DNA of 64,000 nt from Bryopsis sp. KO-2023 (lineage: Eukaryota > Chlorophyta > Ulvophyceae > Bryopsidales > Bryopsidaceae), in assembly GCA_030272585.1 (NCBI GenBank), contig BSYQ01000016.1, positions 558,001-622,000 of the forward strand, written 5' to 3'. Shown piece after piece: positions 32,161 to 45,047 of this stretch. Under the pieces are notes generated by a model. That model worked only from the letters and a program-made list of their open reading frames with translations, searched no databases and was not told the DNA's origin. The translations under genes were made by a program, and so were the position numbers. Every line of letters begins with the position of its first letter. Positions within the stretch are counted from its first letter, which is position 1.

Positions 32161-35100
32161 ATGAGCGGGACTGCGCCGGGGCAACCCGGTAAAGGTCCGG
32201 GGCGGAGGCTAATGGGTCGGCCCCCCGGAAATCGAGGAGGAAGAGCCAGGGACGCGCCGCGGATGGGTCCGGAAGGCTTGGTCGGGCAGTTCATCGAGGT
32301 GAGCGAAAAGTTTTGGTTCGTTTTGAAGATTGTCTCGAGTTTTTTTTCCAGTGTATTGCTTGTACGATCACCCAACTGAAGCTGTGGGCGTGGCATGCTC
32401 TCTCTCCGTTTCCGAGCTGGGTTTGCCAACCGCGAGCTCGACTATTTGACCTTACCTGCTTCACGAAATGATGGTCTTGGTTGGAGCGATCGTCGCAGCC
32501 TATCTTTTATTGTTTTCTCTCCGCTGCGGACCCAGTGTTGCCCCCCTTACCCTATTGCATACTGGATTTTCTGAGCGACGCTCCAGCAAACGGTTATGAA
32601 AAGTCTCCGGCCAAGCTCGAAATCAAACTCGGAGCCCGACGATAGCCTTCCCAGTGAAGTTATGTAACTTTGACGACTTTTTGGTGACGATCATCCGCTG
32701 TTTCCCAGGTTCTGGCCGCGAGGAGCTGGATTTCGGGGCTGGTGACCGGTTTCTACCGGAAGGAGAAGCTCCACCAGGTGGACTTCCTGGAGCCGGTGCC
32801 TGGTCTCGACGATCAGGGGCGTTCTGCCGTCGGCGAGTTCGTGTCTGCGACGGTCTTCGACGTGGACAGCCAGAACTACGCCTGGAGGAGGTGCCACCAG
32901 CGACTGGCCAATTCCCAAGACGTCCGGGTACACACCAAGGCCAAGGTCATGGAGCAAGCCAGGGATACACCCTTGTCTGGGAAAGCTCTGAAGGTATTTG
33001 CTTGTGGAAATCCCTCCCTCAGAAATGCCTGAGAATATCACATCACAGACCCTCATGCCCACTGGCAAATCGGCAGTTTGGGGTTTTCTTCGTGTGTGTT
33101 CGTGTGTCTGTTATAAACTATATTTCTTTTGAACCAAGGTCCTCCCCAGCACTTTCCCAATGAAACGATGCCTGGGGCCTTGTCTGCCTTGGTGTAGCCT
33201 TTTTCTGATCCAAGTCCCCAGAAACACATATCTACAAGACTGCTCAACATCCATATAATTGTAATCCATCCCTTGTTTTTTCAAATTTTGCACCCCTGGC
33301 CTCCCACATTCAAAAGACAGAAGAGGGGGCCTTTCGTGAAATTGCGATGTGAGTTGTGGGGGTCGATGCGATGCAGGCAAACTGGGGCAATGATGGAATT
33401 TTCGTCGGGGCGGTCATCGGTTACAAAAAGGTGGATACGGTGCTTGCCGATGGCACACTGGACACCCAAGTGACCTGGAAAGTGCAATATGCCGATGGGG
33501 ACGATGAATGGGGGGAATTCAACCCGGAGCGCACCTTGTTTACTTTGGAAGACGGGGTCCAGCGTCGAATCAGCTGGTTCGAAGGCGATCGAGGTGCCCA
33601 TGCCCACCAGCAGCCCAGATCCACCCAGCCAGGGAGAGGCCGGCCTCGAATCGGAGCCGAAGGCCAGAAGGGTGCCCCCAACAGACCCAACCGGCCCAGG
33701 CCTGAGGGTTCTCAGCCACCAGCGACTGGAGCCTTCGGCCAATCCCTGAACAGGACGATGCAAAAGGCCCAGAGACCCAGGGTGCCTTCCGGCCAAAGGA
33801 ACCCTCATCCATCTCATCAGACCACCGCTGCAAAGCCAACAGCAGGAAATCAAGCCAGTGGGTTGGCAGATGACGATGTGAATGAGGAGGAGGAGAAGCC
33901 AAAAGACCAGAAACCGACGGAGGGTGCGAATCAGAAAGAGAAGACCCCCACAGCCAAGCCGGAAGGGCAGGAGCAAAGGGGCAAGAAGAGGAGTCTGAGT
34001 GGGAAGCTGCTAGGTTCTGGATCCTCGAAGAAGAGCTTGCAAGACTCTCCAGTGGAGGATGTTGATATTGAGCAAGGGGATGGAGTGTTGCCACTGAAAA
34101 AGAGGCCATCCATAAGGTAACGACTAAATTGATGTGTCAGCTTTCACTACTATTGAGTTGAAAACAGAGTTTGAGAATATGGTCGTTCGTTTTTTTGAGG
34201 GTTTGTCTAAGGTTTGTTTGCTGAATGGATGTGGTGTTTTCGTTTCAATTCAGGGCAAATGATCTTGATGGTGGACAATCGCTGGCGGCAGAAAAAGCTC
34301 CAGAAAGTCATCCACCAGCGAATCCAAGGCAATCATTGCAGGATGAGCCACAGGCGACCCGAAAACGAGGTCGACTCAGGAAACTCAGTGAGCCAAACGA
34401 GCAAATCTCATCCAAGAGGGGCAGAGGTCGATCCAGCCAGCCAGCCGGGGCCAGACGTCTTTCACACCCCGATGAGGAAGACCCAGATTACGCCCAACCA
34501 CACTCCACCACCAGGGGTCGGGGAAGAGGTCGTGGTAGAGGTCGAGGTGGGGGCCGAGTGATTCGAAGAGTGGCTCCAAAGCAGCCCCCAGTTGCTGAAA
34601 CGGCAGCACCTGCCAGGGCTGCAAAGAAATCCAACGAACACAGCCAAGCAAAGAACACAAGCGAGCATTCCACCCCCATGCATGTCCCTGGCATGGATGA
34701 TAATGATGATGCCCCAGTGCCATCAACCAAACCGGCCGATCAACCCAAGGCTGACCTTGGACAGAGTGTGGCGAAGCCTGGTAGGGCTGAGCCAGTGAAA
34801 AAGGAGGAGGATGTCCAAACAAGGAAGGCAGCAGCATTGGTTCGATCTGAGCCGAGACCGGCTGGCATGGGGCCAAAGCCTGAAGCAGTCAAGTCGAAGG
34901 CACAGGATGGGGAGGCCAAAAGTAATGCACATTGGCCAGGTGTCAAGAGTGGGGCAAATACTGGGGGAGCAATGCCAAGATCAACCTCGCTGCCCAGGAC
35001 TGTATCCAGTTCGCTGAGCGGACGACCCTCGACTGCCATGGAGGAGTTCCAGGCACGGATGAGGAGCCGAGCGACCACCTCCGATACAGTGGCCACCAAG

Positions 35101-37384
35101 ACAGTGGTGGGGGGCATGTCTGACTCAGACATCAGCCGGCAGCTTGCCATTAACGAATTTGAGCAAGGGCTGGACACATTGCTGGGAATGGCTCGGTTGT
35201 CTGGTCGGAAGATTGCTGAACTGACAAACACTGCCATTGATGGAGCACCACATGGTGCCTCCAGGAAGATCGTCCAGGCCATGCTGGAAACCATGGAGAG
35301 GGAGCCGCGAATGCAGAGGAAAATCGGTGTGCTATTTGTGTTCGATGCAATTCTGAGGAGCCCTAACCTGGGCAAGAATCCAGTAGCACTGGAGGACTAC
35401 CCCAACCTCATCTCAGCCGCCCTCAATTCCATTATCGAGAATATGTCAGCCGAAGTGGAGGGTTACGTGGAGCTGAACAAGGTTATGGTATGCTGGCAAA
35501 GCTGTGGCCGCTTTTCTGAAGGAGTGATGAGAATGGCCAAGGAGCGCATGGAGGCGGTAAAAAAGAGGTTCGGTGCCTCCTGTGACGAGGTCGAGCTGAG
35601 ATGCCAGGGGTTCAATGTCGTTCATTTGCCGTTCGACGGACCGAGATGCGTGGCTGTTGCATTGTTGAGCGAATTCTCCTCCCTCGGTGACAAAGAACCA
35701 TTCAAAAACGTGCTGGGGCTGGAGAACCTCAAGCTGAAATCCAAATCGCCGAGGGGTCCATGGCCAGAGTCGGAAACTGCACTATCAAACTTTGCCAAAA
35801 CAGCAGGTCTGTCGAACCCCCGGAAGAAAATCGAGCCATCCGGTCCACTGAAGTACCAGCGACCGAAACCACATCCGCATGGTCCTCCACCTCAGACGCC
35901 CTCAGCCCAGCCGAGCAAGCCTCCATTGTATTCAGCAGCATCTGCTCCAGTGGCGAGAGCTGGGCATGGACATCATCAGTCGAGGTTCAGTATGGGAGCT
36001 AACCAGCCTCCTCCAGGTCCAAGCAATTACTCTCACCGGCACCATCAGCCGGTCGCAGCGAGACAACCCAGTCCAGACCCTTTTGAGCAATGTGGAACGG
36101 TGCGAGTTCAAATCCCGGAAGGCCAGGCGCAACCAGTTCAGTCATATGCTCAGGCGCAAGGTTACAAGAGGAGTTCAACTACTTCGGAGTTCAGGGCTTG
36201 GTGTGAGCAAAAGGACGACCAAGATTTCACTCAAACAGTTGAAACAGCAGGGGCATCCCAGCATTACAATCAACCCACCGGGACCCAAAATCAAGTAAGC
36301 ATATGCACTCTCGACTTATACTAGTTTATCGGCCTCGATCTGTTTTCTGTGTGTTTTCATCAGCATTTTGATTGCTTAACTGATATATATGTATGGGCAA
36401 TCTGCTGACCGTCTGGACGATGCTGAGTTAAAAGGCAGGTTGTTCAAAGGTTGCGCCGACAATTCATTACTGATGTGGAATCTATTTTCTTCTCGAAATT
36501 GAAACAGGAGGCAGCAAGTGACGACATGGAAGTAGAAGCCCTACCCCCAAAGGCACCCACCACGAACGCTCCAATTGAGCAACCGCAGCCGCCACAACCC
36601 AATGTGGAGCCTCCCCCACTTCCCCCTGGACCCCATCCTGATGATCTGTGGCCACCATTGCCAAAATCACCCGAAGCAGGATTTCCAGACGAGGCACCGT
36701 TGCCGCCCGAGCCTTATCCGGGCAGCCCTCCAAGAACCCCCCCACCCCAGCCGACCGAAGAAGAAGTCCGTAGAGCTCAGTGCGGTTACCCCTCAGGGGT
36801 CGAGAGTGGCTGGAAGGACAGTGTAGGAGGATACAACAGTGGGATGTCACAGGCGCCACAGCAACAGCAATATCAACCGCCTTTTGGGCAGCAGGTTCAG
36901 CAGCACTACAGAGCCCAATACGGACAGCAAACACATGGCGGAACTGGTGGTGGGGCGGGGGCTGGATATGCAAACACGTCGGGGTATCCTGTGATGCCTA
37001 CTTATTCGCATATGCCTCCACATCTGGTGAGGGCGACCGCTCCGAGCGGAAACCCCAATCAAATGGCGTATGGTAATGGCAGATACCCGCCTCCGACGTA
37101 TCCATATCCAGGTATGCCCAAGAAGAACCATCTTTTAACTCTGATGAAATTGGGTATTGCTTTTCAAAAGGAACCATCTTTCAACTCTAAAGAATCAGCA
37201 TGTCCAAGCAATGAAATTGGGACATTGCTTTTCAAATTCTGACTGATGGAAGTGAGGGTTACGTCTGGTGATGATTGAGTGTGTGTATGGAAAAAAAATA
37301 TTGATTGTATGGAGAGATGAAATTGAGTGTGTGTGTGTGTTTTTTCTGGATGTGTGTGTAGGCAGGGGCCCAAGGCAGTATTAA
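32161..37384 (+). CDS. HUA2-like nuclear protein: two Tudor/agenet-like modules plus CID domain
   Basis: Six exons: 32161-32298, 32709-32993, 33377-34116, 34254-36294, 36508-37111, 37362-37384, giving 1276 residues, all in phase. Residues ~60-115 (LVTGFYRKEKLHQVDFLEP ... VSATVFDVDSQ) and ~142-200 (GIFVGAVIGYKKVD ... WKVQYADGDDEWGEF) look like Tudor/agenet-type chromatin readers. A basic, disordered middle has AT-hook-like and RGRGRGRG stretches. Residues ~678-825 match the RNA polymerase II CTD-interacting domain seen in HUA2 (FEQGLDTLLGMARLSGRKI ... MQRKIGVLFVFDAI). The tail is Pro- and Gln-rich. In plants HUA2-like proteins join a PWWP domain to a CID and act in transcription and pre-mRNA processing; here the reader seems different. 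The tiny last exon is the least sure. Confidence 0.8.
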
Positions 37385-40196
37385 CGGAGAAGACCTCAGA
37401 GTTTCAAAATTTCAAATTTGGAGCTGAAATCAAGCTTTTTCTCGAGAAGGGTGCCACTTACAACAGAGTGGATTCGATATTTTGACAATTGGGGGGCAAA
37501 AATTTGGAAAGGAAGAAAAAAGATATGAGAAATATTATGCATTTAACATGCCAATCAAAGAAGGAAAAAAAAAACAGCATTCATCATGGGGATCCAAGGG
37601 GTAGAAGAGTGTGGCGGGGAAAAAAACTTTCGACTTTCGTTGGTTTTTTTTTTGTGGTTTTGTTTCTTAATTCGTGGGGCCTTGTGTTTTTTGAGGGGGA
37701 GAGAAAGTGGCTTTTTTAGACAAGACATTTGTGTGTGTTTTTGTGGGGGGAAGAAAAAAAAGTCCCAAAAAAAGAGGGAAAAAGAGGGAAAAAATTATAT
37801 ATAGAATTGATTTGTACTCTTGTTTATAGAGAAATGTTTTTTTCTTTTCTTTTCCGTTTCTTTTTGAAGAAAAAAGAACATTTTTTTTTATTTTACCTTT
37901 TTTCCCATCAATATATTGTTTTTTTTCGAACAATGCTGGGACATCCTGCGTTAAAAAGACTGGTGCCAATGGAGAGAGATGTGGGGCCGACCTGGAATGG
38001 TGGGTAACACTCAGTAACGCATTCGCTCCCCATCGAATAGCATAGATGGAATGCGTTACTGACTGTAGTTTTTTATTGCTCTTTTTTTTCATTATTTCTA
38101 TCTAAATTTATTAACCTCCAACCCACCCCCCAGGCCATATTTTTTTTTTAAGTTGAAAAACTCATCCTCCCTGCTGTATCACTTTTACACTCGACAAATC
38201 AGGACAAAAAGGTGATTGGAAATAAACAGGGCTTCCCATGCGATTAACGAAAAAAGATATACAGGAAATTGCAGAGGGAAAAAAGACACCCTGCGCAAAA
38301 AATAAACACCTTATTAACTCCACCCTAATACCGCGATCCTTATCCCAGATTTAGCCATGCCATTTTTTTCTTTTCTGATTGAAAGTCTGTAGACTTTGGA
38401 TGGCCGAGCCATGTGATTTTTTCCTGTGAAGAGTCTGCTTGGTGTTTGTCAAACACATGTACGAAAAAACCATGTATAAACAAACAAATTTGTTTTTATC
38501 GCATGAGTCAGTCAGACAGTGGATGTGCTTAAATCGCAACCCAGTATCCCACAGTTCAGCTGTGTCAGTGTCAGTCTCACTTTCCTGTCGAAATAGTCTG
38601 TTTTTTCTGGACCAGTGCTGTTGGTCTGGTTCCCATCGTCTTGAGCCAGTAAGTTGTCCATACCCCTCTTCCTCCCTCCCCCCCTTCTTTGTTCTGCTGT
38701 TTCTTAACAGAAGCGGTGGTTATCAGGATTTGAACCCCTGTCCTCCTACCCCCCTGTCGTTGAAGAAAAATTACCTGAACTCCCAGAATCAGACGGTTTT
38801 GTGGAAGGATCTGTTTTAGATATCGATTGTTTCGTTGCTTTCTGTCTCCAGGAGCAGGAAGGGCAGGAGCCAGCACCCTCAGTGGATGCGTTTATGCATG
38901 TCTGGTCGTACAATGGTTCTGCATCCCCAGGAGGGTGATATTATTAATCCCGTGGAGGAGAGAGTTTCTGGGGGGTTGGAGGGGGTGGGGTGCTTAGGCA
39001 AAGCCTGATATTCGTGGCATCCTTTTTCAAGTACAAGGAGACAGAGAGAGAGAGGAAAGCTAGGGGTGGTGGAATCAGATCATGTATTGCTGGCTGTCTG
39101 AACTATGTTAAATTTTGAAACCTGTGACTTGATGTGTGAAAAAAAGAAACTCCTGAAGCTGGAAACCATCACAGTGGCCTAGGTCGGCTGTCTACTAATG
39201 CGGGTTTATGAAAAAGGTTTGCCGGTTGCCTCCTATTATTTATCCAACACCTATTTTTCCAGCACATCTCTGCGAAGCCCTGTAGATCTGTCAGGAGTCA
39301 TGCTTTATGTTTCTTCAACTGATACATCCTGACTGCATGCTGTTGCTGTTTTTATGCAGGCCAAGCAATATGTTCATGGAGGAAGAATTTCGACAAAAGG
39401 ATATGGAAAGAAATGGAAAGGGAAAGAGATTATGCTGCCATCCAGAGAAAAACCGAAAATGGGCACTCGTTGATGGACGAAACCAGTCTGGGTTCGACTC
39501 CCGGATGCCCTGATCAGACCTTATCTAGATAAACTCATAAAGTCACAAGGTACTCGATGTATCTCAATACATTCAAGATGTCTCTGTATATGTGTGTGCA
39601 TATATAACTGTCACAACAGCTGGGGGTGAAATTCTAACATCATTAGGAGGTCTAGGGCAACTCTTAACATTATCAATGGAAAAAGGAAAAAGGGCAATAA
39701 ACATTCCCGCACTGGAGGAGGATGGGGAAAAAAAAAACCCTCGTAATTTGATCAGAAAGAAAAAAAAAAAGCTGTTGAAGCTGTCCCACAAATCTGCCCA
39801 CGATCAAAAATGAAAAGGCGGAAAAGGCTTCTTGACACAAAATGTATCGAAATGCACAGATCTGGACCGAATACGTTCTAAAGCATATGTACATATTTGC
39901 CTTGAATAAACATTTCAATGCCGATTGCAGCCCTTCTCAGCTCAGAACATACATATGTATAGAAACCAGTTTTCGAATGTAGCTGCTCAACCTGAATCTC
40001 TGGTGAAAATAGTCTGGACCGCTTATCCCTTCCGGTGGGAATCCAGTTGAAATGCCAGACATATCAAAAAGCACATAAATAGCAACAAGAGAGTCCTGGC
40101 CACACGTAGCGGCAGAAAAAAAGGAATTATGTTTTGTCTTTGTTGAAAAGATTTTCTTTGCACGTTTTTTTTTGTCTCTCACTCCCTTTTACACAT
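37385..40196. other. Low-complexity convergent intergenic region
   Basis: Rich in A- and T-runs. A possible short terminal exon (38852-38939, acceptor ctgtctccag then an open frame to TGA) is unattached to any gene. Two T-loop-like words (38729-38745 minus, 39487-39502 plus) do not fold into tRNAs. I see nothing else. Confidence 0.35.
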
Positions 40197-42509
40197 TCAG
40201 GGCCCCTGAAACACCGCATTTCGCATTTTCCCCCCTTGCCTTTTGTGGTGCTCCTTTTTCTTTCTCGTTTTTTGTTCCCTCAGGACTTTCAGAGAATCCC
40301 TCAACACTCTGCCCTCCTTTTCTTCGCTCAGTTTGTTGGCTTTTTCCTTTGCTAACCTGTTTCGATACATTGGAACCCCCACAGATTTGGGTATTCGGTG
40401 GCCCTTGCGGGGTTTTCCACCCAGTCGCTCCCATGCCTTCTGTTTCAAATCCCGGGTGGCTCCCTTGCTCATCCCCTTTGTACCTATTTTTTGAGGGGGT
40501 GAATTGCAACAGCAACAAAAGATTTCAAAAGATCTTTCCACAGGGAGAAAAATACAGCTGGTATGGTTCTTTCTGTACATGACCAGAATTCCTTGGGGCA
40601 ATCTTTACGTCTCCTTTTGAAATTTTCTCTTGTTATTTTGCCAATGAGTCGAAACAGGTGGGGGGGGGGGGAATGAGAGGTACGTTTGTTTCTATCCCAC
40701 CAACTTCAACTCTGAATTTTTCTACTTTTTACTTTTTTGGGGGTTTGGCAGGAGGGGTGGTTTGCACCGGAGAATGGATTATTGCTCATAGGGAATGATA
40801 GAATGGCCAGGGGATGCTCAGGGCAAGACATCCTTTTTTTAAGCTAAATCAAGATTTGACATCCTTTTGTTCTCTGCAAAAGTGCAACTGTGAATCATAT
40901 GTTGGACTTTTGCTTTTGGAGCAGTGGATCCTCATCACTTATGCAAAAACAAATAGTATTAGGGGTACAGAAAGATTTAGATAAATCATCCAGTACGGGC
41001 ATCTCTTGTTCATACGGAAAAAAGGGCGGGGGGGATGATGCTTGCTTGAACCAAAATATGGATTAGCTCAAGTTGAAGTGAGAAGTGCAAGGAGTGCTCC
41101 CCATAGATGCTTGGAGAGGGACCCATGTTGGAGCGGAAAAAAATTACAAGGCCAGGTGAAGCAAGCACCTTGTATTCTTAAATGGGTCTTCCTAAATGTG
41201 CTACATAGAAACCTTTTATGATTTAAATTCAATGCGAGGTTTTGCAACCATCACAAGAAGGGGAAAAAGGAGAAGACTTACCCAACATTTGCACCTCCTT
41301 GGATGCCTGCTTGAACAGCTCCCTGGCAATTTCATCGTCGTCTTTTCCCTCCGATTCTTTTTTCTCGAGCCAGGCCTTGCTCCGATGGGTTTTTCTGTGA
41401 ACTTTTCCGACCTTCCCCGACATGAAGTTATCCCTGTCCTCTTCTGCTAACTCCACAAGGGGGGTTGCCTCGGTTTTGGCTGCGATTTCCTTGGGGGATT
41501 TGGACGACAATGTTTTCTTCAATGCATCAAGACAGTCCAAGGAATCAGAGCCATCGCTGGAGAGCTCCTCGCTTTCCTCACTTTTCTCGCTTTCCTCTAT
41601 GATACCAACAAACATCGGGAGCATGTTAATCAATGAGTGGGAAATGTACCACAGCAATCCTCCAAAACGGCTGCCCTGATGGTGGGTGTGTTTCTCTCTC
41701 TTTGCCTTCCAGGGAGGAAAAATGGCCAAGTATCGGGCTCTAATTTTGAGCAGTTTTTGTTCTTGGTGGCATCAGAGGTGGTATAGAACTAGGCATTTTT
41801 TTCTTATGGGGATGATCATGAGGGACTTTCCGACATTTTCATCGTGAGTGGGTGGAGATCAGAGCTCCTACGTCTTTCATGAACTGTATTTTTGGATATG
41901 TCAAAATCAAGATAATGGATGGGATGTAGGCATCGTCTGGTGGGGGTTAACAAATAATCCCCGTCAACAAAATCGAGGAGCTTGCCATTGTTTTCGGATT
42001 GTAAAGTAAGCAGAGGCCAAGTTTCCAGACCATGTGCACCAAAGAGAAAAAAGAAATGGAAATGGACCGATCACATAGAATGCAGCTGACCTTCTGACAG
42101 TTCATCAGATTTCTCATCAACATCGCTGAATTCTTCCTCCGATTCGGATGCGGAAGCTGGCTCCAACCCAGAATAGTTGCGAACTTCTGGTGCTTTGTTT
42201 GCTGGGGTCACCCTTTGCTTTTTGCTTTGGTCATCTCCATGTGCAAAAAGGGCCATGAAATCCTCCCCTTCAAAAAGAAAGACAGCAAGCAACTTCAGAG
42301 CCAGCATTCTACATGGGCACATTATTCCCAAGGTGGTTTTTGTTTTTTGTTGTTCGTTGCAATGAGATGTCGAAAATGTTGAGCTGAATGGCAACGACAG
42401 CACGGCTTTCGACGAGGTTTATGCATCGCACCCAATAATAACCAAAGAGCCTACCGTGGCTCACAAGGCTGCGCGGCAGCACGTCTTGAGACTTTCGTTT
42501 GCGACCCAT
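40197..42509 (-). CDS. Probable nucleolar/rRNA-processing protein (DUF4602/FAF1-like)
   Basis: Four exons: 42509-42455, 42267-42091, 41596-41282, 40483-40197, giving 277 residues in phase throughout. It starts MGRKRKSQDVLPRSL, followed by EDFMALFAHGDD and a long Ser/Glu/Asp-rich acidic region (SESEEEFSDVDEKSDEL). The C-terminal half is very basic (TKGMSKGATRDLKQK, LGGKPRKGHRIPKSV, EQKTRKKKEHHKRQGG). The acidic-then-basic composition and the LGGKPxK block recall yeast Faf1 and human C1orf131 (DUF4602), which act in small-subunit rRNA processing. The match is by pattern only. It is divergent from the kinase gene, 316 bp away. Confidence 0.65.
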
Positions 42510-42825
42510 TTCGACCTGTGCGCATGCACTCCACACCACGATTCCCCCCTCCCGACTTCAACTGGGATGTCTGAGCATCGCGCCCACGTTTTGATAACAT
42601 CAACAGCAGACATTTCCTCAATGAGCACTCGTAGATGCAATTCAGAGGTACTTAATCACATCTCCCACACTTTTTGGCGAAAGACGTAGTGCGGTTGTCT
42701 GGTGAGGTCAGTTACTCAATCCGTGTAACTGCACACTGACCTGACGCTGGAAATTGTGTTTTTAACCAGACCACCCGATGTTTCCAAGTTTCGTCACATA
42801 TTGTTTTCGTGAGGTGGCGGCGGTC
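42510..42825. promoter_or_regulatory. Divergent promoter region between nucleolar-like gene and kinase
   Basis: 316 bp between two start codons on opposite strands. No specific motif was recognised. The kinase frame is open into this interval from 42778, where another ATG lies. Confidence 0.4.
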
Positions 42826-45047
42826 ATGTGGGTGCCGAACAGCCAAAGCTGTTTTATCTTCGCGTTTCTCTGCATGTTGAGCCTGACATCGGCCACGCGG
42901 GGCGTTGGGGAGAACGTGACGACTTGTGAACAGCTGCATGAGGCTTTGGTTGACACTGGCAAGTCACCCACGCGAACAGACATCCATATCTCTGGCCAGA
43001 TTGACTGCTCTTCGTTTTCCTGGGGAGAAAAGGAAAAGATACACTTCAAGGACGGTGGTGTTTCAGTCATTCGGGGACGGGCTATGTTCGACCAAATAGA
43101 TTGGGGGTCTCACGAGGGCATCATCCTCGTCGATGGAGGGGCTCAAGTCGGGTTCCAGGAGTTGCTGCTTGTCCAGGACGCCTTCGCTGCGCCAGGGTCT
43201 GCTGTATTGAAGTTCGTGAACGTCAGAGCAGGGTCTGTCTTGATGTCAAAAGTTCTTCTGGCGGCTCGCACCTGTAACGCAGACGCTCTTCAATTGAAGA
43301 AGAGTTTCGAGGAGGGAGATCCGGCGTTGTCACTGGAAGAAAACGCTGTGCTGGATGGTAACACGCTGAAAATGCGCTCCATGGAGATGAGCCTGGGTGT
43401 CGGTGAGACATCAGCACATCTCTCAATGTGCGATGCTTTTTTCCTTGTTTGTTTCAATGGAGTTGATGACATTGGGGAAGACCTTACCTTCGACGAAACG
43501 TGTCCAACTTCTTTTTCGTCGACCTACTTCCCAGAGAGCGCCGACCTGGATAATCTCGAATCTGTTCAGTCAGCATCTGATGCTAGCAATATCAGCTCAG
43601 CCCAGGCAGTGTTGTTTGGATCCTTGTTAATTTTCCTCGGTGTGGGGTTGGTTGTTTCACTTGTGATCGTACTCGTCAAGTGGAGGGCATTTTCCAGCAG
43701 ACGGCAGCCATCCAATTCCTCAACTGGGACCGAGACGGCCACAGTAGTGGTTTCAACACAGCGGGGGAGTGATTTTCCATTGGAGGAGTCCAGCACATTG
43801 CACCGACCCCCAGAAAGAGGGGACTCTGAAGATCAAATTGACCCTAAGGGGGTTTTCAGGGGCGAGCGTATCCGGCGGTGCGGGAATGTCTACAAAGGAT
43901 TCTACCTTGGTCAGTTGGTTGCCATCAAGGTTGTTGAACACAGGCCCGAACTCCTCACCGAAGATGGGCAATTGAGGGAGGCCGTGATCGGAAAAAGTGC
44001 TACCCATCCACACGTTGTGGAAACTTTTGCGTTCTGGACCTTGCCCGTTGAGATACCTGGCGCCCTGGGCATAACCGAGTCGTTCTCTTCCCAAGGCCGA
44101 GAACCACGATCGCAAGCTCAAGGTCTGGAAACGTCCATTGCGATGGAGTATTGCGATGAGAGGACTCTCGACCGAGCAATCTTGGAGGGGGTGTTTGTTT
44201 CGGAGTCCAGTGGCCGCCCACCGGATATGAAGCGTATCCTCATGACACTCACAGATGTCGCCGAGGCTTTCAACTTCTTGCACTCCAAGCATATTGTTCA
44301 CTGCGATCTGAAGGCCCAAAATATATTTCTTGCCCGTTCGGAGAGCGATTCCAGGGGGTTCATCGCCAAGGTGATAGCTCTGCGAAGCACCTCCGGCAAC
44401 CTCGAGCATATCTCAGTTCGAAGGAAAGACCCACGCTGATTTCGTTGCTCTTGTAGCGTTAGGTTGGTGGCTTCGGACTTGCACGAGAGGGCTCAGCGTC
44501 AAACGTCTCACCACATCCCTTGCTTCAGTATGCAAGCGTTTCGAGTACGGCGCCGGAAGTGTGGGACCAAAAGCGCTTCACACCAGCCGCCGACGTCTAT
44601 TCTTTTGGAATTCTTGTGTGGGAGGTCGTCACTGGGATGAAGCCATTTCTCTATCTGAACCCTCATCAAACATGTGAGGCCATCAAAGAAGGGGCCAGGC
44701 CGCCGCTTTCTGCCTCAATCCCACCCGACCTTGCGTCGCTTGTGGTAAAATGTTGGAACGATTCACCGCAAGATAGGCCGAAGTTCGAGGAGATTCTCAG
44801 CACCATACGCATGCTAACGGATCATATTTTTCGAGTAAGCCGGTTTACTGATGGAGTGGAGGATGGACCTGGCTATTCTCTCCTTTCCTTCAGGATGGGA
44901 ACCACCTCAGATTTAGACTCCAAAAGGGGAAACTACGTGCATCGCATTCGTAAGAAAAAGCACCGTCTCGTTGCCTGTACTCCTACATGCAGCGCCAGCG
45001 AAACAGGTGGGTGTTTTCAAAAGTCTATCTCATATTTCAAGTTTTAG
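42826..45047 (+). CDS. Receptor-like TKL kinase with degenerate DFG (GFG), possible pseudokinase
   Basis: Two exons: 42826-44370 and 44463-45047, giving 709 residues; an upstream in-frame ATG at 42778 is possible. A signal peptide (SCFIFAFLCMLSLTSA) leads into an ectodomain of ~235 residues of no recognised family, then a transmembrane helix (~aa 260-288, LLIFLGVGLVVSLVIVLVKW) and a kinase domain. The P-loop is reduced (RCGNVYKG lacks the first Gly). VAIK lysine (~aa 366), the alpha-C Glu, HCDLKAQN and APEVW are present. After the 92-nt intron the expected ADFGLAR reads GGFGLAR, so the Mg-binding Asp is Gly (~aa 518). TKL kinases of this layout are typical of green algae. Activity is doubtful; scaffold or allosteric signalling is possible. 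Confidence 0.85.

Noticed and set aside
38700..38770. tRNA-like T-loop GGTTCAAATCC on the minus strand
   Set aside because: The flanking stem pairs poorly and no acceptor or anticodon arm can be formed.
39440..39515. tRNA-like GGTTCGACTCCCGG on the plus strand
   Set aside because: The T-stem is possible, but no matching acceptor 5' strand or D-arm lies at the right distance.
44371..44462. Reading the kinase frame straight through to the stop at 44439
   Set aside because: The read-through loses the kinase pattern, while a GT-AG intron here restores FGLAR and APEVW in phase.
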